NCBI GenBank assembly: GCA_964244495.1
Contig: CAXTIU010000001.1
Coordinates: 372,001 to 436,000, forward strand
Length of the DNA: 64,000 nucleotides
Direction: 5' to 3'
Source: RH-AL1 sp964244495
GTDB lineage: Bacteria; Pseudomonadota; Alphaproteobacteria; Rhizobiales; Beijerinckiaceae
Part shown: positions 55,844 through 64,000 of the stretch, piece after piece
Numbering within the stretch: the first letter of the stretch is position 1
Layout: each line of letters starts with the position of its first letter
Translations under genes and position numbers: made by a program
The notes under the pieces: generated by a model
The model's database searches: none
The model's input: the letters and a program-made list of their open reading frames with translations, nothing else
What the model was told of the DNA's origin: nothing

Positions 55844-56155
55844 CTATTCCGACGCGCCGGGAGCGCCGTAGTGCTTGACGACGTCGGCGTAGAAGGCCGT
55901 GTCGGCGGCGAGGCGGGCATTCGCATCGAGCCGACCCGCCTTTTCCCGCGCGGCGTAGGCGCGGGCGTCCTCGCCGGCTTGGGCCGGTGGCACGGCGACG
56001 GGCATGCCGAAGGTCGCGGGCGCTGGCGGTAGGGTTGGCCTAGCGGCCAGGTTCGGCGGCGCCGAGGCCACGCAGCCGGCGAGCGTCGTCGCCAGACAGG
56101 CGGCAGCCGTCATGATGAGGAAGGCGCGCGGGCTTCGAGGCGAGTTCGGACGCAT
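55844..56155 (-). CDS. Rz1-like outer-membrane spanin subunit
   Basis: 103 residues. The lipobox (AACLATTLAGC) lies 28 residues in. The mature part is Pro-rich (RPTLPPAPATFGMPVAVPP), as in Rz1. Its 5' third lies inside the preceding gene in another frame, the classic overlapping Rz/Rz1 layout. With the Rz-like partner it should bridge the periplasm and fuse the membranes at lysis. Confidence 0.75.
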   Translation of the reverse strand: MRPNSPRSPRAFLIMTAAACLATTLAGCVASAPPNLAARPTLPPAPATFGMPVAVPPAQAGEDARAYAAREKAGRLDANARLAADTAFYADVVKHYGAPGASE

Positions 56156-56564
56156 AGGCTTGGACCTGTTGCTGGAGGGTGTCGGCAGACGCGGCGGCGG
56201 CGCGCTCGCGCCCGCCGGCGGCGGCCGCGACGGCGCGCTGGGCCTCGACCTGCCTGGCGTTCTCGTCGGCGCGCGCGGCCTCGGCCGCTGCGCGCGCCGT
56301 GACGGCGACCAATTCGGCCTGGAGGTGCTGGGGCCGATCCCGAAAGACATCGTGCGCGGCCCTTGCCTCCCAGCCCACGACGACCGCCATCAGGCAGACC
56401 ATGGCAATCCTGCCGCGCGCCGATCGCGCGAAGCCGCGCAGACGGCCGGACACGGCGGGGACGAGGAAAGCGCTGGCCAGCAGGATCGGCAGGAGGAGCA
56501 CCGCGTGGGCGAGCGCGTAGCGCTCGAGGGCCGCCGCGACGTCGGCGAGGATCAAGCGGGTCAT
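56040..56564 (-). CDS. Rz-like inner-membrane spanin subunit
   Basis: 174 residues. Two hydrophobic segments (HAVLLLPILLASAFLVPAV and RIAMVCLMAVVVGW) are followed by a periplasmic coiled coil rich in Ala, Arg and Glu (QAELVAVTARAAAEAARADENARQ). Its end overlaps the start of the Rz1-like gene. Two helices instead of one is unusual for Rz. Confidence 0.7.
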   Translation of the reverse strand: MTRLILADVAAALERYALAHAVLLLPILLASAFLVPAVSGRLRGFARSARGRIAMVCLMAVVVGWEARAAHDVFRDRPQHLQAELVAVTARAAAEAARADENARQVEAQRAVAAAAGGRERAAAASADTLQQQVQAYASELASKPARLPHHDGCRLSGDDARRLRGLGAAEPGR

Positions 56565-56674
56565 GATGGGCTCCGGCGGAGGATGGTGGACGACGCGCCG
56601 GCCCCGTCCCGCGAGCGCGGGGCGATCAAGCCGGCTGGCGAACGGGTCGAATCCGGCGCGTCGAACTCGGGAGG

Positions 56675-57085
56675 TCAGGCTCCGGGGGCTTGCGCCGGCA
56701 CCGGCTCCGGCGTGATCGCGGCGGCGGCGGCGAGCCCCTGGCTGTGCAGGGCGGCGAGGATCATCGGCCCGAGAAAGCCGGCGACGAGGATCACCAGGCC
56801 GACGACGCGGGCCTGAGCGTCGGGCAAGTACCGGCCCCAGTCCGTCCCGGCGGCCTGGGCGTAGAGCGGGCCGACGACCGGCACGAGGGACGTCGCGAAG
56901 GCGAGGATGACGACCTTGAGGCCGTGCAGGCGGAGCACGACGCGCTCGGCCAGGTCCGCCTCGGCGGCACCGATCCGCGCGTAGAGCCCGGTCGTCAGCC
57001 GGAAGCTGTGGTGGTTCGGCCGGATCATCAGGAACCACAGGGCGAGCTGGGCGACGAGCGCCAGAACGAGGAGCACGAGGAGCAT
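56675..57085 (-). CDS. holin-like membrane protein
   Basis: 136 residues with three hydrophobic segments (LVLLVLALVAQLALWFLMI, VVILAFATSLVPVVGPL, VVGLVILVAGFLGPMILAAL). It lies 10 nt downstream of the endolysin and upstream of the spanins, the expected place of a holin. The identity is from size, topology and position only. Confidence 0.6.
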   Translation of the reverse strand: MLLVLLVLALVAQLALWFLMIRPNHHSFRLTTGLYARIGAAEADLAERVVLRLHGLKVVILAFATSLVPVVGPLYAQAAGTDWGRYLPDAQARVVGLVILVAGFLGPMILAALHSQGLAAAAAITPEPVPAQAPGA

Positions 57086-57095
57086 GGTGACGGTC

Positions 57096-57986
57096 CTAGC
57101 TGGAGGGCGCGAGCGCGGCGGTGGCCCCGCCCGGAGGGTTTGACGGTGCGACCGGCGGCGCGCCCTTCGTCGCGAAGGTGGCGGCCTTCGTCGTGAAGGC
57201 GGTCGCGCGCAGGAGCAGCGCCATGGTGACGGCGATCGCCGCGGCCGCGACGCCCAGGACGAGCCAGGTCAGCGAGGTGCCGGCCGCGAGCGAGGCGGCC
57301 ACGACGCTGCCGCCGGCGAGCGTCGCGCCGACCGCCTCGTCGGCCTTGGTGGAGGCGCGGATCGCGCTCGCCGCCAGGTGGTCGTTGAGGTCGCCGGGGT
57401 GGATGCCCACCAGGTGCGCGTAGGCCTCGGCGAGGCGGGTGTCGTAGCCCTTGGTCGCCGGCCCGTTGTAGAGGCGGGCGAAGCTCGGCCAGTCCTTCGC
57501 CACCAGGGCGGCGCGCATGTGCGGGCTGGCGACGATGAAGTGCGCCATGGCGGCGAGGTGCTCGTCCTCGCCGCCGGCGACGAAGGCGGTGACCATCGCG
57601 CTCGCGCTGGGATAGCCGGCCGCCACGTGGTTCTCGCCGAGGATCTGCGGCAGGCCCCACGACGTCGAGCGCAGCGCCGCCTCGGCGTCGATCGCCATCG
57701 CGGCGGCGATGCGCGGGTAGGAGTCGTGCGGGTACGGCTTCGCACCCCAGCGCGAATAGGCGAGGCCGGCCGCCACCGCGCGGGAGCGCTTGTCGCCCTG
57801 CAGGTTGCGGAAGAAGATGTGCGGCTCGAACAGCGCCTTGGGGCGGCGCTCGTCGTCGAAGCCGGAGGAGGACGCCTCGACCTGGATGTCGGCGAGCAGC
57901 GCGTCGACGGCGCAGCCGATCAGGGCGGCGGCCGCGGCGACGCCGCCGTCGGTGCGCTTGGTGGCGGTACCGGCGAAGTTGATCAT
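57096..57986 (-). CDS. N-acetylmuramidase endolysin with C-terminal membrane helices
   Basis: 296 residues. The muramidase domain (about 50-200, DUF3380 family) shows the catalytic Glu in ALFEPHIFFRNL, SWGLPQILGENH and LYNGPATKGYD. It cleaves the MurNAc-GlcNAc bond. Residues about 235-280 form one or two hydrophobic helices (GTSLTWLVLGVAAAAIAVTMALLL) before a Pro/Ala tail, so the enzyme may be membrane-tethered, as in pinholin or signal-anchor systems but at the C-terminus. Confidence 0.88.
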   Translation of the reverse strand: MINFAGTATKRTDGGVAAAAALIGCAVDALLADIQVEASSSGFDDERRPKALFEPHIFFRNLQGDKRSRAVAAGLAYSRWGAKPYPHDSYPRIAAAMAIDAEAALRSTSWGLPQILGENHVAAGYPSASAMVTAFVAGGEDEHLAAMAHFIVASPHMRAALVAKDWPSFARLYNGPATKGYDTRLAEAYAHLVGIHPGDLNDHLAASAIRASTKADEAVGATLAGGSVVAASLAAGTSLTWLVLGVAAAAIAVTMALLLRATAFTTKAATFATKGAPPVAPSNPPGGATAALAPSS

Positions 57987-58063
57987 ATCCCGACCTCAGG
58001 TCCTGGAAACGGAAAGGCCCGCCGGGTGAGGGCGGGCCGGGGAAGGCGCAGGGCGTCGGGAGG

Positions 58064-59068
58064 TCAGAGCGTATTCTGGTCTTCGTTGCGCTGGACGTTG
58101 TACCGGCGCAGCCCGTCGCGCAGCAGGCGGTTGTCGGTCACCAGCGTCGGCAGGCCGTTGACGTCGTAGGCGAGGTCGACGTCGGGGTCGAAGCCGCTCT
58201 CGGTCAGAATGTCGAAGCGGGACAGGTAGAAGCGGTTGCGCTTGGGGCCGTGCCAGCCGTGCATGATGGTGCCGGGCACGCAGCCGATGTCCTGGCGGAT
58301 GTGCTCGTGGGCACGCTTGGCGAACTCGCGCAGGCGGCGGTTGTAGCCAGGGGCCATGCGCGTATCCTCCGGCAGCGGGAGACCGGCGAAGGCGAGCGCC
58401 ATGTGGTAGTCGGCCGAGCCGGTGATCATCCAGTCGAGCAGGCGACCGATGCCGGTGAGGGCGTCGCGGCGCATCGCCCAGGAGAAGCCGAAGTGCGTGC
58501 GGCCGTCGCGCTTGACCTTGTTGGCGAGGAGCGCGCGCGACTGGAGGGGCGCGGTCGAGCCGTAGTCGGGCGTGATCGCACCGACGTCCCCGTCGAGCCA
58601 GGCGGCGCAGAAGCTGCGGTCGACGTCGTTGCCCCACTCGTTGCGCACGCACTCGCCGTTCGGGCCGAGGTCCATCGCGTGCGACCAGGTCTGGCCCACG
58701 CGATAGTGCTGAAGCATGTGCACCGTCTCGCTCGCCCAGTCCGGACGGATGTGCTGGATGTCGGTGTCCTCCCAGCAGATGTACTTCGCCGACTCGGGCA
58801 GGCGGGCGAGGCCGGCGTTGACGAGCCCCTCCTTCAGCCAGAGCTCGTGCTCGGGCCCTCCACGCAGCAGCACCAAGTTGACGTGCTTGAGCAGTGGGTC
58901 GACCGGGTTGAGGTCGTGCGGGCGATCACCGAAAGCGTGCAGCACGAGGGTCAACTTCACCCCGGCATCGAGCTGGCGCGGGATCCACTCGCGCAACAGG
59001 CGGACGCGCGCATCGAAGCGGCGCGGGTTGGAGTAGACACCGACGACGTGGAGCAGATCGGGGCGCAT
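58064..59068 (-). CDS. phage glycosyltransferase (GT-A type)
   Basis: 334 residues. The N-terminal HVVGVYSNPRRFDARVRLLREWI and the acidic metal site YICWEDTDIQHIRPDW are those of a GT-A fold enzyme. It is of a type found in phage tail regions, perhaps glycosylating the tail fibre, the phage DNA or the host surface to block reinfection. It lies 8 nt after the RlpA-like gene. Confidence 0.75.
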   Translation of the reverse strand: MRPDLLHVVGVYSNPRRFDARVRLLREWIPRQLDAGVKLTLVLHAFGDRPHDLNPVDPLLKHVNLVLLRGGPEHELWLKEGLVNAGLARLPESAKYICWEDTDIQHIRPDWASETVHMLQHYRVGQTWSHAMDLGPNGECVRNEWGNDVDRSFCAAWLDGDVGAITPDYGSTAPLQSRALLANKVKRDGRTHFGFSWAMRRDALTGIGRLLDWMITGSADYHMALAFAGLPLPEDTRMAPGYNRRLREFAKRAHEHIRQDIGCVPGTIMHGWHGPKRNRFYLSRFDILTESGFDPDVDLAYDVNGLPTLVTDNRLLRDGLRRYNVQRNEDQNTL

Positions 59069-59076
59069 GCGGATCC

Positions 59077-59433
59077 TCAGCGAAGACGGGTGATGGTGAC
59101 GGTGGCGACGCCGCGGCGCTCGAAGCCGAGCACGCGCGCGGCGCCGAGCGACAGGTCGAGGATGCGTCCGGTCCAGGCGGCCGGCCCGCGATCGTTGACG
59201 GTGACGACGACCGCCCGGCGGCCCAGGCGGACGCGGATCCGGCAGCCGAGCGGCAGGGTGCGGGAAGCGGCGGTGCGGCCGAGCGGCCGGAACAGCGCGC
59301 CGCTCGCCGTCCGCGTGCCCGACTCCGCGCCGTAGAAGGAGGCGCGGCCGGTCTCGGCTCGGGCGGGCGCGGACGCGCCGAGGCACAGGCCAAGAAAAAG
59401 GCCCGCTTGCGCGAGCCTGGAGAGCGTCGTCAC
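59077..59433 (-). CDS. RlpA-like double-psi beta-barrel protein, exported
   Basis: 118 residues. A signal peptide (AGLFLGLCLGASAPARA) precedes an RlpA domain: GRASFYGAESGTRTASG, ASRTLPLGCRIRVRL and VTVNDRGPAAWTGRILDLS, with the catalytic Asp in VNDRGP. Short RlpA proteins act as lytic transglycosylases. Presence in a phage tail-lysis region suggests help in entry or lysis. GTG start. Confidence 0.82.
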   Translation of the reverse strand: MTTLSRLAQAGLFLGLCLGASAPARAETGRASFYGAESGTRTASGALFRPLGRTAASRTLPLGCRIRVRLGRRAVVVTVNDRGPAAWTGRILDLSLGAARVLGFERRGVATVTITRLR

Positions 59434-59447
59434 GGGGCCGGCCGCGA

Positions 59448-59735
59448 TCAGCTGGAGGCGGCCGCAGGCGCCGCCGTGGTCGAGGACGAAGCCGCGGCGG
59501 GCGCGGGCGCCAGGGTGAGCGTGACGGCCGCGCCGGTCTTGTAGGCGGCGATCTGGTCGGCCGTCGGCGCGGGAATGACGACGGGGAAGGTCTTGGCCAT
59601 CTTCACGCCGCCGGGCAGCGTCGTCGACACGTCGACGTGCACCGTCAGGGTCGGCGCGGCGGGGTTGTCGTCGCTGACGACGTTCTTGACCGTGTAGGAC
59701 AGGGTGGAGGGTGCGACGATCACGAAGGGCTCCAA
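59448..59735 (-). CDS. phage hypothetical protein
   Basis: 95 residues; a beta-rich body (TLSYTVKNVVSDDNPAAPTL, VHVDVSTTLPGG) and an Ala/Ser/Thr tail. The start is a TTG or an upstream codon. It probably belongs to the tail module, as its neighbours do. Nothing closer is recognised. Confidence 0.5.
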   Translation of the reverse strand: MEPFVIVAPSTLSYTVKNVVSDDNPAAPTLTVHVDVSTTLPGGVKMAKTFPVVIPAPTADQIAAYKTGAAVTLTLAPAPAAASSSTTAAPAAASS

Positions 59736-59772
59736 GGTGAAGGGTTGCGGACCAGGGTGACGGCCAGGAAGG

Positions 59773-60417
59773 TCAGGGTGACGGCCAGGCGGCGGCTTCG
59801 ATCTGGGCGAAGGTCGTGATCGTCGGCTTGGCGGCCATGATCGCGGTGGCGAGGTCGTTGACGACGGTCCGGCTCTTGGCGACGACCGCGTCGGCCAGGT
59901 TGCCCAGCAGCACCGCCTGCGCCGCGCTCACCGTCGCCGCCGTGTAGTCGACGTTGCTGTAGGGGTTGGTCGCGTACACCGTGGCGGCGTTGCGCATCCC
60001 CCAGCCGGCGAGCCGCGCCATCGCGTTCTGCCCGCGCTCGTCGAGCTTGGTGGTTAGGACGAGCGGCGCCGCAGCGGTGCCGACGTTGAAGCTCCACACC
60101 TGCGCGAGCACCCCGCCCTGCTTGGCCTCGGCATGGGCGAGCAGCTGCGCGAGCGTGGGCGGGCTCATTGAGGCGGGCGACGCGACGACTGGAGTCGCAG
60201 CTGCTGCCGGTGGCGCGAAGGAGACCCCATCCGTCGTGGTCCAGCGCGGCGCCACGCCGGCGATCGTCGTGACATCGACGAAGACGAGATCCTTCGTGAA
60301 GATGTGGGTGCCGGGGATCAGGGCCGCGTCGAGGGCCGACGTGACCTCAAGGACGGTCGCGAGCGGGTGCGCGCTCGACACCGCCGCGTCGAGCCGGGCC
60401 CACGTCTTCGTCGTCAT
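59773..60417 (-). CDS. DUF4376-like tail-associated protein
   Basis: 214 residues. The C-terminal third (RGQNAMARLAGWGM, YTAATVSAAQAVLLGNLADAVV, MAAKPTITTFAQIEAAAWP) has the DUF4376 pattern of proteins encoded next to tail fibres. The N-terminal part is beta-rich. It probably assists fibre assembly. It follows the tail fibre gene by 9 nt. Confidence 0.65.
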   Translation of the reverse strand: MTTKTWARLDAAVSSAHPLATVLEVTSALDAALIPGTHIFTKDLVFVDVTTIAGVAPRWTTTDGVSFAPPAAAATPVVASPASMSPPTLAQLLAHAEAKQGGVLAQVWSFNVGTAAAPLVLTTKLDERGQNAMARLAGWGMRNAATVYATNPYSNVDYTAATVSAAQAVLLGNLADAVVAKSRTVVNDLATAIMAAKPTITTFAQIEAAAWPSP

Positions 60418-60426
60418 GGCCGAGCC

Positions 60427-63400
60427 TCAGTATGCGATACGAATGAGGCCGCCGGCCCCATTGTAGCCCACGAGATAACCGTTGCCGTTCGAGCTGACGC
60501 CGCCCCCGCCGCCGGGAAAGTAGCCCCAGGCGCCACTCGCCGAGCTTTGGAAGGTCCCACCGCCGGTCGCGGCGGTCGCTATGGTCTGGTAGTTGCCGTC
60601 GCCGTCGGGTCCGTTGACCATGCTCGACGATCCTCCGACCCCGCCCGAGAGGCAGAAACCGCCACTGCCGTTGCCGGGAGATGCCGATCCAGCACCACTG
60701 CCACCGGTGGCACTCAGGCTGTTCCCGAAGCTCGTCGTGCCGCCGCCATTGCCACCGGCACCACCAGCTCCCACCACGTAGTTGAAGGCTTCTCCCGGCG
60801 TGACGGCGATGGAGAGAAAGGCATATCCGCCGCCCGAGCCCGCGTAGCCGAGGGTGCCGCCACCGCCACCGCCGCCCCAGACCTCGACCTCCAGCCAGGT
60901 CACACCAGCCGGCACCGTGTACGTGCCGCTGCCGCCGGTCAGCGACGTCACGTTGCGCGGCGTGGCCAGGTTGCCGGCCGACGTGGCGTTCAGCGCGCCC
61001 TGGTCGAGCGAGCCGGTCACGACCAGCGCGCCGTTGATCCTGACGTTGGCGTCGATCTCGAGCGCGAATGTCGCGCCGCCGTTCGGCCGCGCGACGCCGG
61101 TCAGGATGAAGCCGCCGGTCTGCCCGTTGATCGTGCCGATGAGCCCGTACTGCACCTCGATGCCGTTCACCGAGGCGCCGAGCTGCTGCAGCGTCGCGCT
61201 GTGCCCGTCGACCGTGGTCGTCAGGCCGGACAGCGAGGTCGAGAGCGCGCCGTCGGCGCTCGCGCGCGCGACGGCCTCGTTGGAGATGGCGGCGGCGTTG
61301 CCGCCCACCTGCGAGCCCAGGTTGGCGATGTCGTCGGCCAGCGCCGAGTCGGCGTCGGTGCGCGCCGTGGTCTCCGTCTGGATCGTCGCCGCGTTGCCGT
61401 CGGCGAGGGCCAGGACGCTGGTGATCTGCCCGGCCAGGCTCTCGTCGGCCGAGGCCCGGGCGGCCTGTTCCGTGGTGATCGCGGCGGCGTTGGCGGCGAT
61501 CCCGGCGTCCTGGATCGGCGTCCAGACGCCGGGGCTCGACTGCCCCATGGGAACGTTGCCCGCCGCCGTGTCGATCCAGATCGCGTTCAGCGGTGCGGAC
61601 GCCGGCTGCGTCGGCTGGATGAAGGTGTTGGTGCCGACGCTCGCCGCGACGCTCGCGATGGTGCTCGACAGCGCCTGATCGGCGGCGGCCCGCGCGACCG
61701 CCTCGGACTGGATCGCGGCCGTGTTCACGCCGACCGTCGAGGACAACGAGCTGATCTCGGCGCCGAGCGCGGTGTCGCCGGCGACGCGGGCGACCGCCTC
61801 GTTGGAGAGGGCAGCCGTGTTGGCGCCGACGGCGGCGTTGGTCTGGCTGATCTGCCCGGAAAGCGCCTCGTCGGCCGTCGCGCGAGCCGAGGCCTCGTTG
61901 GTGATGGCGGCGCTGTTGCCGTTGAAGTCCGCTGTGAGGCCGGTGATCTGGGCCGACAGGGTCTCGACGTCGTTGGCCTCGGTCACCGAGGCGGCGCTGA
62001 TCGCGGCCGTGTTGCCGGCCACCGTCGCCGCCAGCGTGGCCACGGTGGTGGAGATCGCGCTGTCGCCGGTCGCGCGGGCGGCCGCCTCCTGCGTGATCGC
62101 GGCGGCGTTGCCGTTGAAGTCGCCCGTGAGCGTCGTGATCTCTGCGGCGATCGCGGCGACGTTGTTCACTTCCGCGGTCTGATTGGTCGCGATGGCGGCG
62201 GTGTTGCCGGCGACCGTGACGGTCAGGGACGCGATCTGGCCCGCGAGCCCGCTGTCGGCGTTGGCGCGGGTCGTCGCTTCCTGGGTGATCGCCGCCGCGT
62301 TGCCGCTCGCGGTCGAGGTCAGGGTGGTGATGGAGGCGCCGAGCGCGCTGTCGGCGTTGGCGCGGGTCGTCGCCTCCTGGGTGATCGCCGCCGCGTTGCC
62401 GGCGACGGTGCCGGTCAAGGTCGTCACGGTGTCGGAGATCGCGGCATCCGCCGTGGTCCTGGCGGTCGCCTCTTGCGTGATGGCGGCCGACAGGTTGGCC
62501 GCGGTCGAGGCGGTGAGGCTGTCGATGGAGGTCGCGAGCGCCGAGTCGGCGTCGGACCGGGCGACCTGCTCGTCGCTGATCGACGCCGTGTTGCCGTCGA
62601 CGGTCGTGGTCAGTTTCGCCAGCGTCGTGGCGAGCGCACTATCACCGTCGGCGCGCGATACCGCCTCTTGCTGGATCGCCGCCGTGTTGGCGCCAACGTT
62701 GGCGTCGATGGTGGTGATCTCGCCGGCGATGGCGTCGTCGGCGGTGGAGCGCGCCCCAGCCTCGGTGGTGATCGCGGCGTCGTTGGCGCCGACATCGCCC
62801 TGGATGGCGAGGATCGTCTGGGCGACGCCGGCGAGTTCGGCGAGCGCGCTCGTCGCGTCACCCTGGGCGGCGGTGGTCGCCGCCTCGTTGGCGGCGATGG
62901 CGGCTTGCGCCTCGCCGATCGCGGCCTCGGTGTCGGCGAAGGCCTGCGTCGTCGCCGCCTGATTGGTGGTGATCGCCGCCTGCGCCTCGGTGATGGCCTG
63001 TTGGAGCTCGGCCTCGGCCGCCTGCGCGGCTGCGGCGTTGCTGGCCACGTCGGCGACGAGCTCGTCGTGGGCTTGTTGGGCCGCCGCGTCGTTGGCGGCG
63101 ATGACGGCCTGCAGGTTGGCGAGCCCGATATCGAAATTGTCGTTCGCCGCTGCCAGTCCGGACTGAAGCCCAGCGATCGAGATCCCGTTGTCCCCGACCT
63201 CAGCCTCCAACGCCGCGATCTCGGCCTCGATCGTCGCGATCTCGGCTTGCAGCACGCTGCTGGCGCCGGGGAGCACGGACGCGACGGCTGCGGAGCCGAC
63301 ACGACCGTCGACACTGACGATCGTGGGCGGCGAGGCGATCGCCGCGATGACCGGCGATGCCATGATCGAGGTCGGCACAGCCCGCGAGACTGCCGCGAGC

Positions 63401-63459
63401 TTAGCGCTTGCCGGTGCGACGGCAACGACTGGCGCGACTGTCTGCAGGCTGACGATCAT
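60427..63459 (-). CDS. phage tail fibre with repeated coiled-coil units and Gly-rich tip
   Basis: 1010 residues. A helical N-terminal part is followed by about 18 imperfect 31-33-residue units (residues about 228-770) of the form AAITQEATTRANADSALGAS. A conserved insert NTFIQPTQPASAPLNAIWID and a short beta domain (VEVQYGLIGTINGQTGGFILTG-like) come next. The C-terminal 175 residues are very Gly-rich (VWGGGGGGGTLGYAGSGGG), like the receptor-binding tips of some phage adhesins. It should determine host range. Confidence 0.85.
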   Translation of the reverse strand: MIVSLQTVAPVVAVAPASAKLAAVSRAVPTSIMASPVIAAIASPPTIVSVDGRVGSAAVASVLPGASSVLQAEIATIEAEIAALEAEVGDNGISIAGLQSGLAAANDNFDIGLANLQAVIAANDAAAQQAHDELVADVASNAAAAQAAEAELQQAITEAQAAITTNQAATTQAFADTEAAIGEAQAAIAANEAATTAAQGDATSALAELAGVAQTILAIQGDVGANDAAITTEAGARSTADDAIAGEITTIDANVGANTAAIQQEAVSRADGDSALATTLAKLTTTVDGNTASISDEQVARSDADSALATSIDSLTASTAANLSAAITQEATARTTADAAISDTVTTLTGTVAGNAAAITQEATTRANADSALGASITTLTSTASGNAAAITQEATTRANADSGLAGQIASLTVTVAGNTAAIATNQTAEVNNVAAIAAEITTLTGDFNGNAAAITQEAAARATGDSAISTTVATLAATVAGNTAAISAASVTEANDVETLSAQITGLTADFNGNSAAITNEASARATADEALSGQISQTNAAVGANTAALSNEAVARVAGDTALGAEISSLSSTVGVNTAAIQSEAVARAAADQALSSTIASVAASVGTNTFIQPTQPASAPLNAIWIDTAAGNVPMGQSSPGVWTPIQDAGIAANAAAITTEQAARASADESLAGQITSVLALADGNAATIQTETTARTDADSALADDIANLGSQVGGNAAAISNEAVARASADGALSTSLSGLTTTVDGHSATLQQLGASVNGIEVQYGLIGTINGQTGGFILTGVARPNGGATFALEIDANVRINGALVVTGSLDQGALNATSAGNLATPRNVTSLTGGSGTYTVPAGVTWLEVEVWGGGGGGGTLGYAGSGGGYAFLSIAVTPGEAFNYVVGAGGAGGNGGGTTSFGNSLSATGGSGAGSASPGNGSGGFCLSGGVGGSSSMVNGPDGDGNYQTIATAATGGGTFQSSASGAWGYFPGGGGGVSSNGNGYLVGYNGAGGLIRIAY

Positions 63460-63578
63460 GCCTTGACCTCAGACAGATGGATGTCCTGGCGAGATTCAGC
63501 GAGATGGTCGTTGAAGCGTGGCAGGGGTGCGGCCGGCGTCCTCGGCATGGCGGGGACGCCGGCCCCTAGCGTTCGGCG

Positions 63579-63995
63579 TTACGACGCCGCTGGCGCCTGG
63601 CCGGCGAGGATGGCCGTCTCGCGGTCCTGCGTGATCAGGTTGATCGAGACAAGATAGGCGAGCCCCTGCGTCGTGCGGGGATCGGTGAGGCTGACGAAGG
63701 CCGCGCCGGCGGCCATCAGCAGGAACAGCTTCACGTTCGCGTCCGTGCTCTGCACGATCGCCGACTGTTCCGAGGACGTGAACATCCCGAGGAACTGCAG
63801 GAAGGTGAACTGCGGTGCGATGGGCGCCGGCGCCGCGGGTGGCGTCGGCGTGTTCCCGGCGGCGAGCCAATTCTGGTAGGCCTGCCAGTCGACGTTGTTC
63901 ACGTCGTTGGGAACGAGAGCCCCGTCGCTGTCGCGGCGGATGGCGGTCGTGCTCACCTGGCCTGTGAACGGGTCGGTGGCGTCCGAGTAGCCCAT
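63579..63995 (-). CDS. phage tail-associated hypothetical protein
   Basis: 138 residues. The N-terminal VDWQAYQNWLAAGNTPTPP resembles XkdW-like or tail-fibre-assembly proteins. The C-terminal half is helical (NVKLFLLMAAGAAFVSLTDP). It lies upstream of the fibre gene on the same strand. It may extend past the window if an earlier start is used. Confidence 0.6.
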   Translation of the reverse strand: MGYSDATDPFTGQVSTTAIRRDSDGALVPNDVNNVDWQAYQNWLAAGNTPTPPAAPAPIAPQFTFLQFLGMFTSSEQSAIVQSTDANVKLFLLMAAGAAFVSLTDPRTTQGLAYLVSINLITQDRETAILAGQAPAAS

Positions 63996-64000
63996 GCTAG

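Noticed and set aside
60427..63459. Regular repeats resembling a CRISPR array
   Set aside because: The repeats are in frame, of about 93-99 bases, imperfect and coding. There are no palindromic repeats with unique spacers.
60304..63657. A 1117-residue open frame on the plus strand opposite the tail fibre
   Set aside because: It is Gly/Arg/Asp-rich, mirrors the repeats of the fibre gene and has no ribosome binding site or domain. It is a high-GC antisense artefact.
54735..63995. Gene transfer agent cluster
   Set aside because: The presence of an integrase, a dusA junction, HicAB and a full lysis set, and the absence of the typical GTA gene order, point to a prophage.

Overview
The window looks like a chromosome segment of a high-GC alphaproteobacterium, most likely Hyphomicrobiales (Rhizobiales). 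This is inferred from the gene families and gene order: folA-hflK-hflC-degP, a GST-like gene before queG, cobT/cobS, a PleC/PdhS-style histidine kinase, CIRCE-controlled groESL and ileS-lspA. No database search was possible, so the taxon is an inference.

Bases 1 to about 44,100 are core or lightly accessory chromosome. In order: the 3' part of a tRNA-Ser; an FAD amino-acid oxidoreductase with a 2-hydroxyacid dehydrogenase; an exported MetX-like hydrolase; rlmE and ppx/gppA; a large exported caspase-fold protein that has lost its catalytic His and Cys; a uracil-DNA glycosylase-family gene; a histidine kinase; an S10 peptidase; cobT, an SDR and cobS; an NlpD/DipM-like lipoprotein; a DnaJ-like co-chaperone; gpt with a cinA-domain gene; thyX; an SbmA/BacA-type ABC exporter; an IhfA-like protein; groESL; a carboxylesterase; a decayed IS5-type transposase; degP, cynS, hflC, hflK and folA; an aldo/keto reductase; a GST, queG and an epimerase; lspA, ileS and dusA. 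Two copies of an undescribed intergenic element with TGACGCA repeats lie about 28 kb apart.

From about 44,100 to the end the window is an integrated phage-like element. A tyrosine integrase sits divergently next to the 5' end of dusA, a known integration target for a family of integrases. The right attachment site is not in the window. The left arm (44.2-54.6 kb) carries small phage genes, a DUF5131 (Gp37/Gp68-like) protein, a P63C-domain protein, an XRE regulator, an IS1595-type transposase, a low-GC membrane protein of unknown function and HicAB. It also has an unusual non-coding layer: two copies of a 68-nt tRNA-like RNA with compensatory base changes, a tRNA gene lacking U33, a 56-bp direct repeat carrying a promoter and operator, and several shared operator-like motifs. 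The right arm (54.7-64 kb) is transcribed leftward: tail fibre and accessory genes, a phage glycosyltransferase, an RlpA-like protein, then lysis genes (muramidase with C-terminal membrane helices, holin-like protein, overlapping Rz/Rz1-like spanins) and small membrane proteins.

The most novel part is 48.5-52.2 kb. There an XRE gene plus tRNA-like RNA occurs twice in inverted orientation, bracketing the transposase, the unknown membrane protein and a winged-helix-like gene family.
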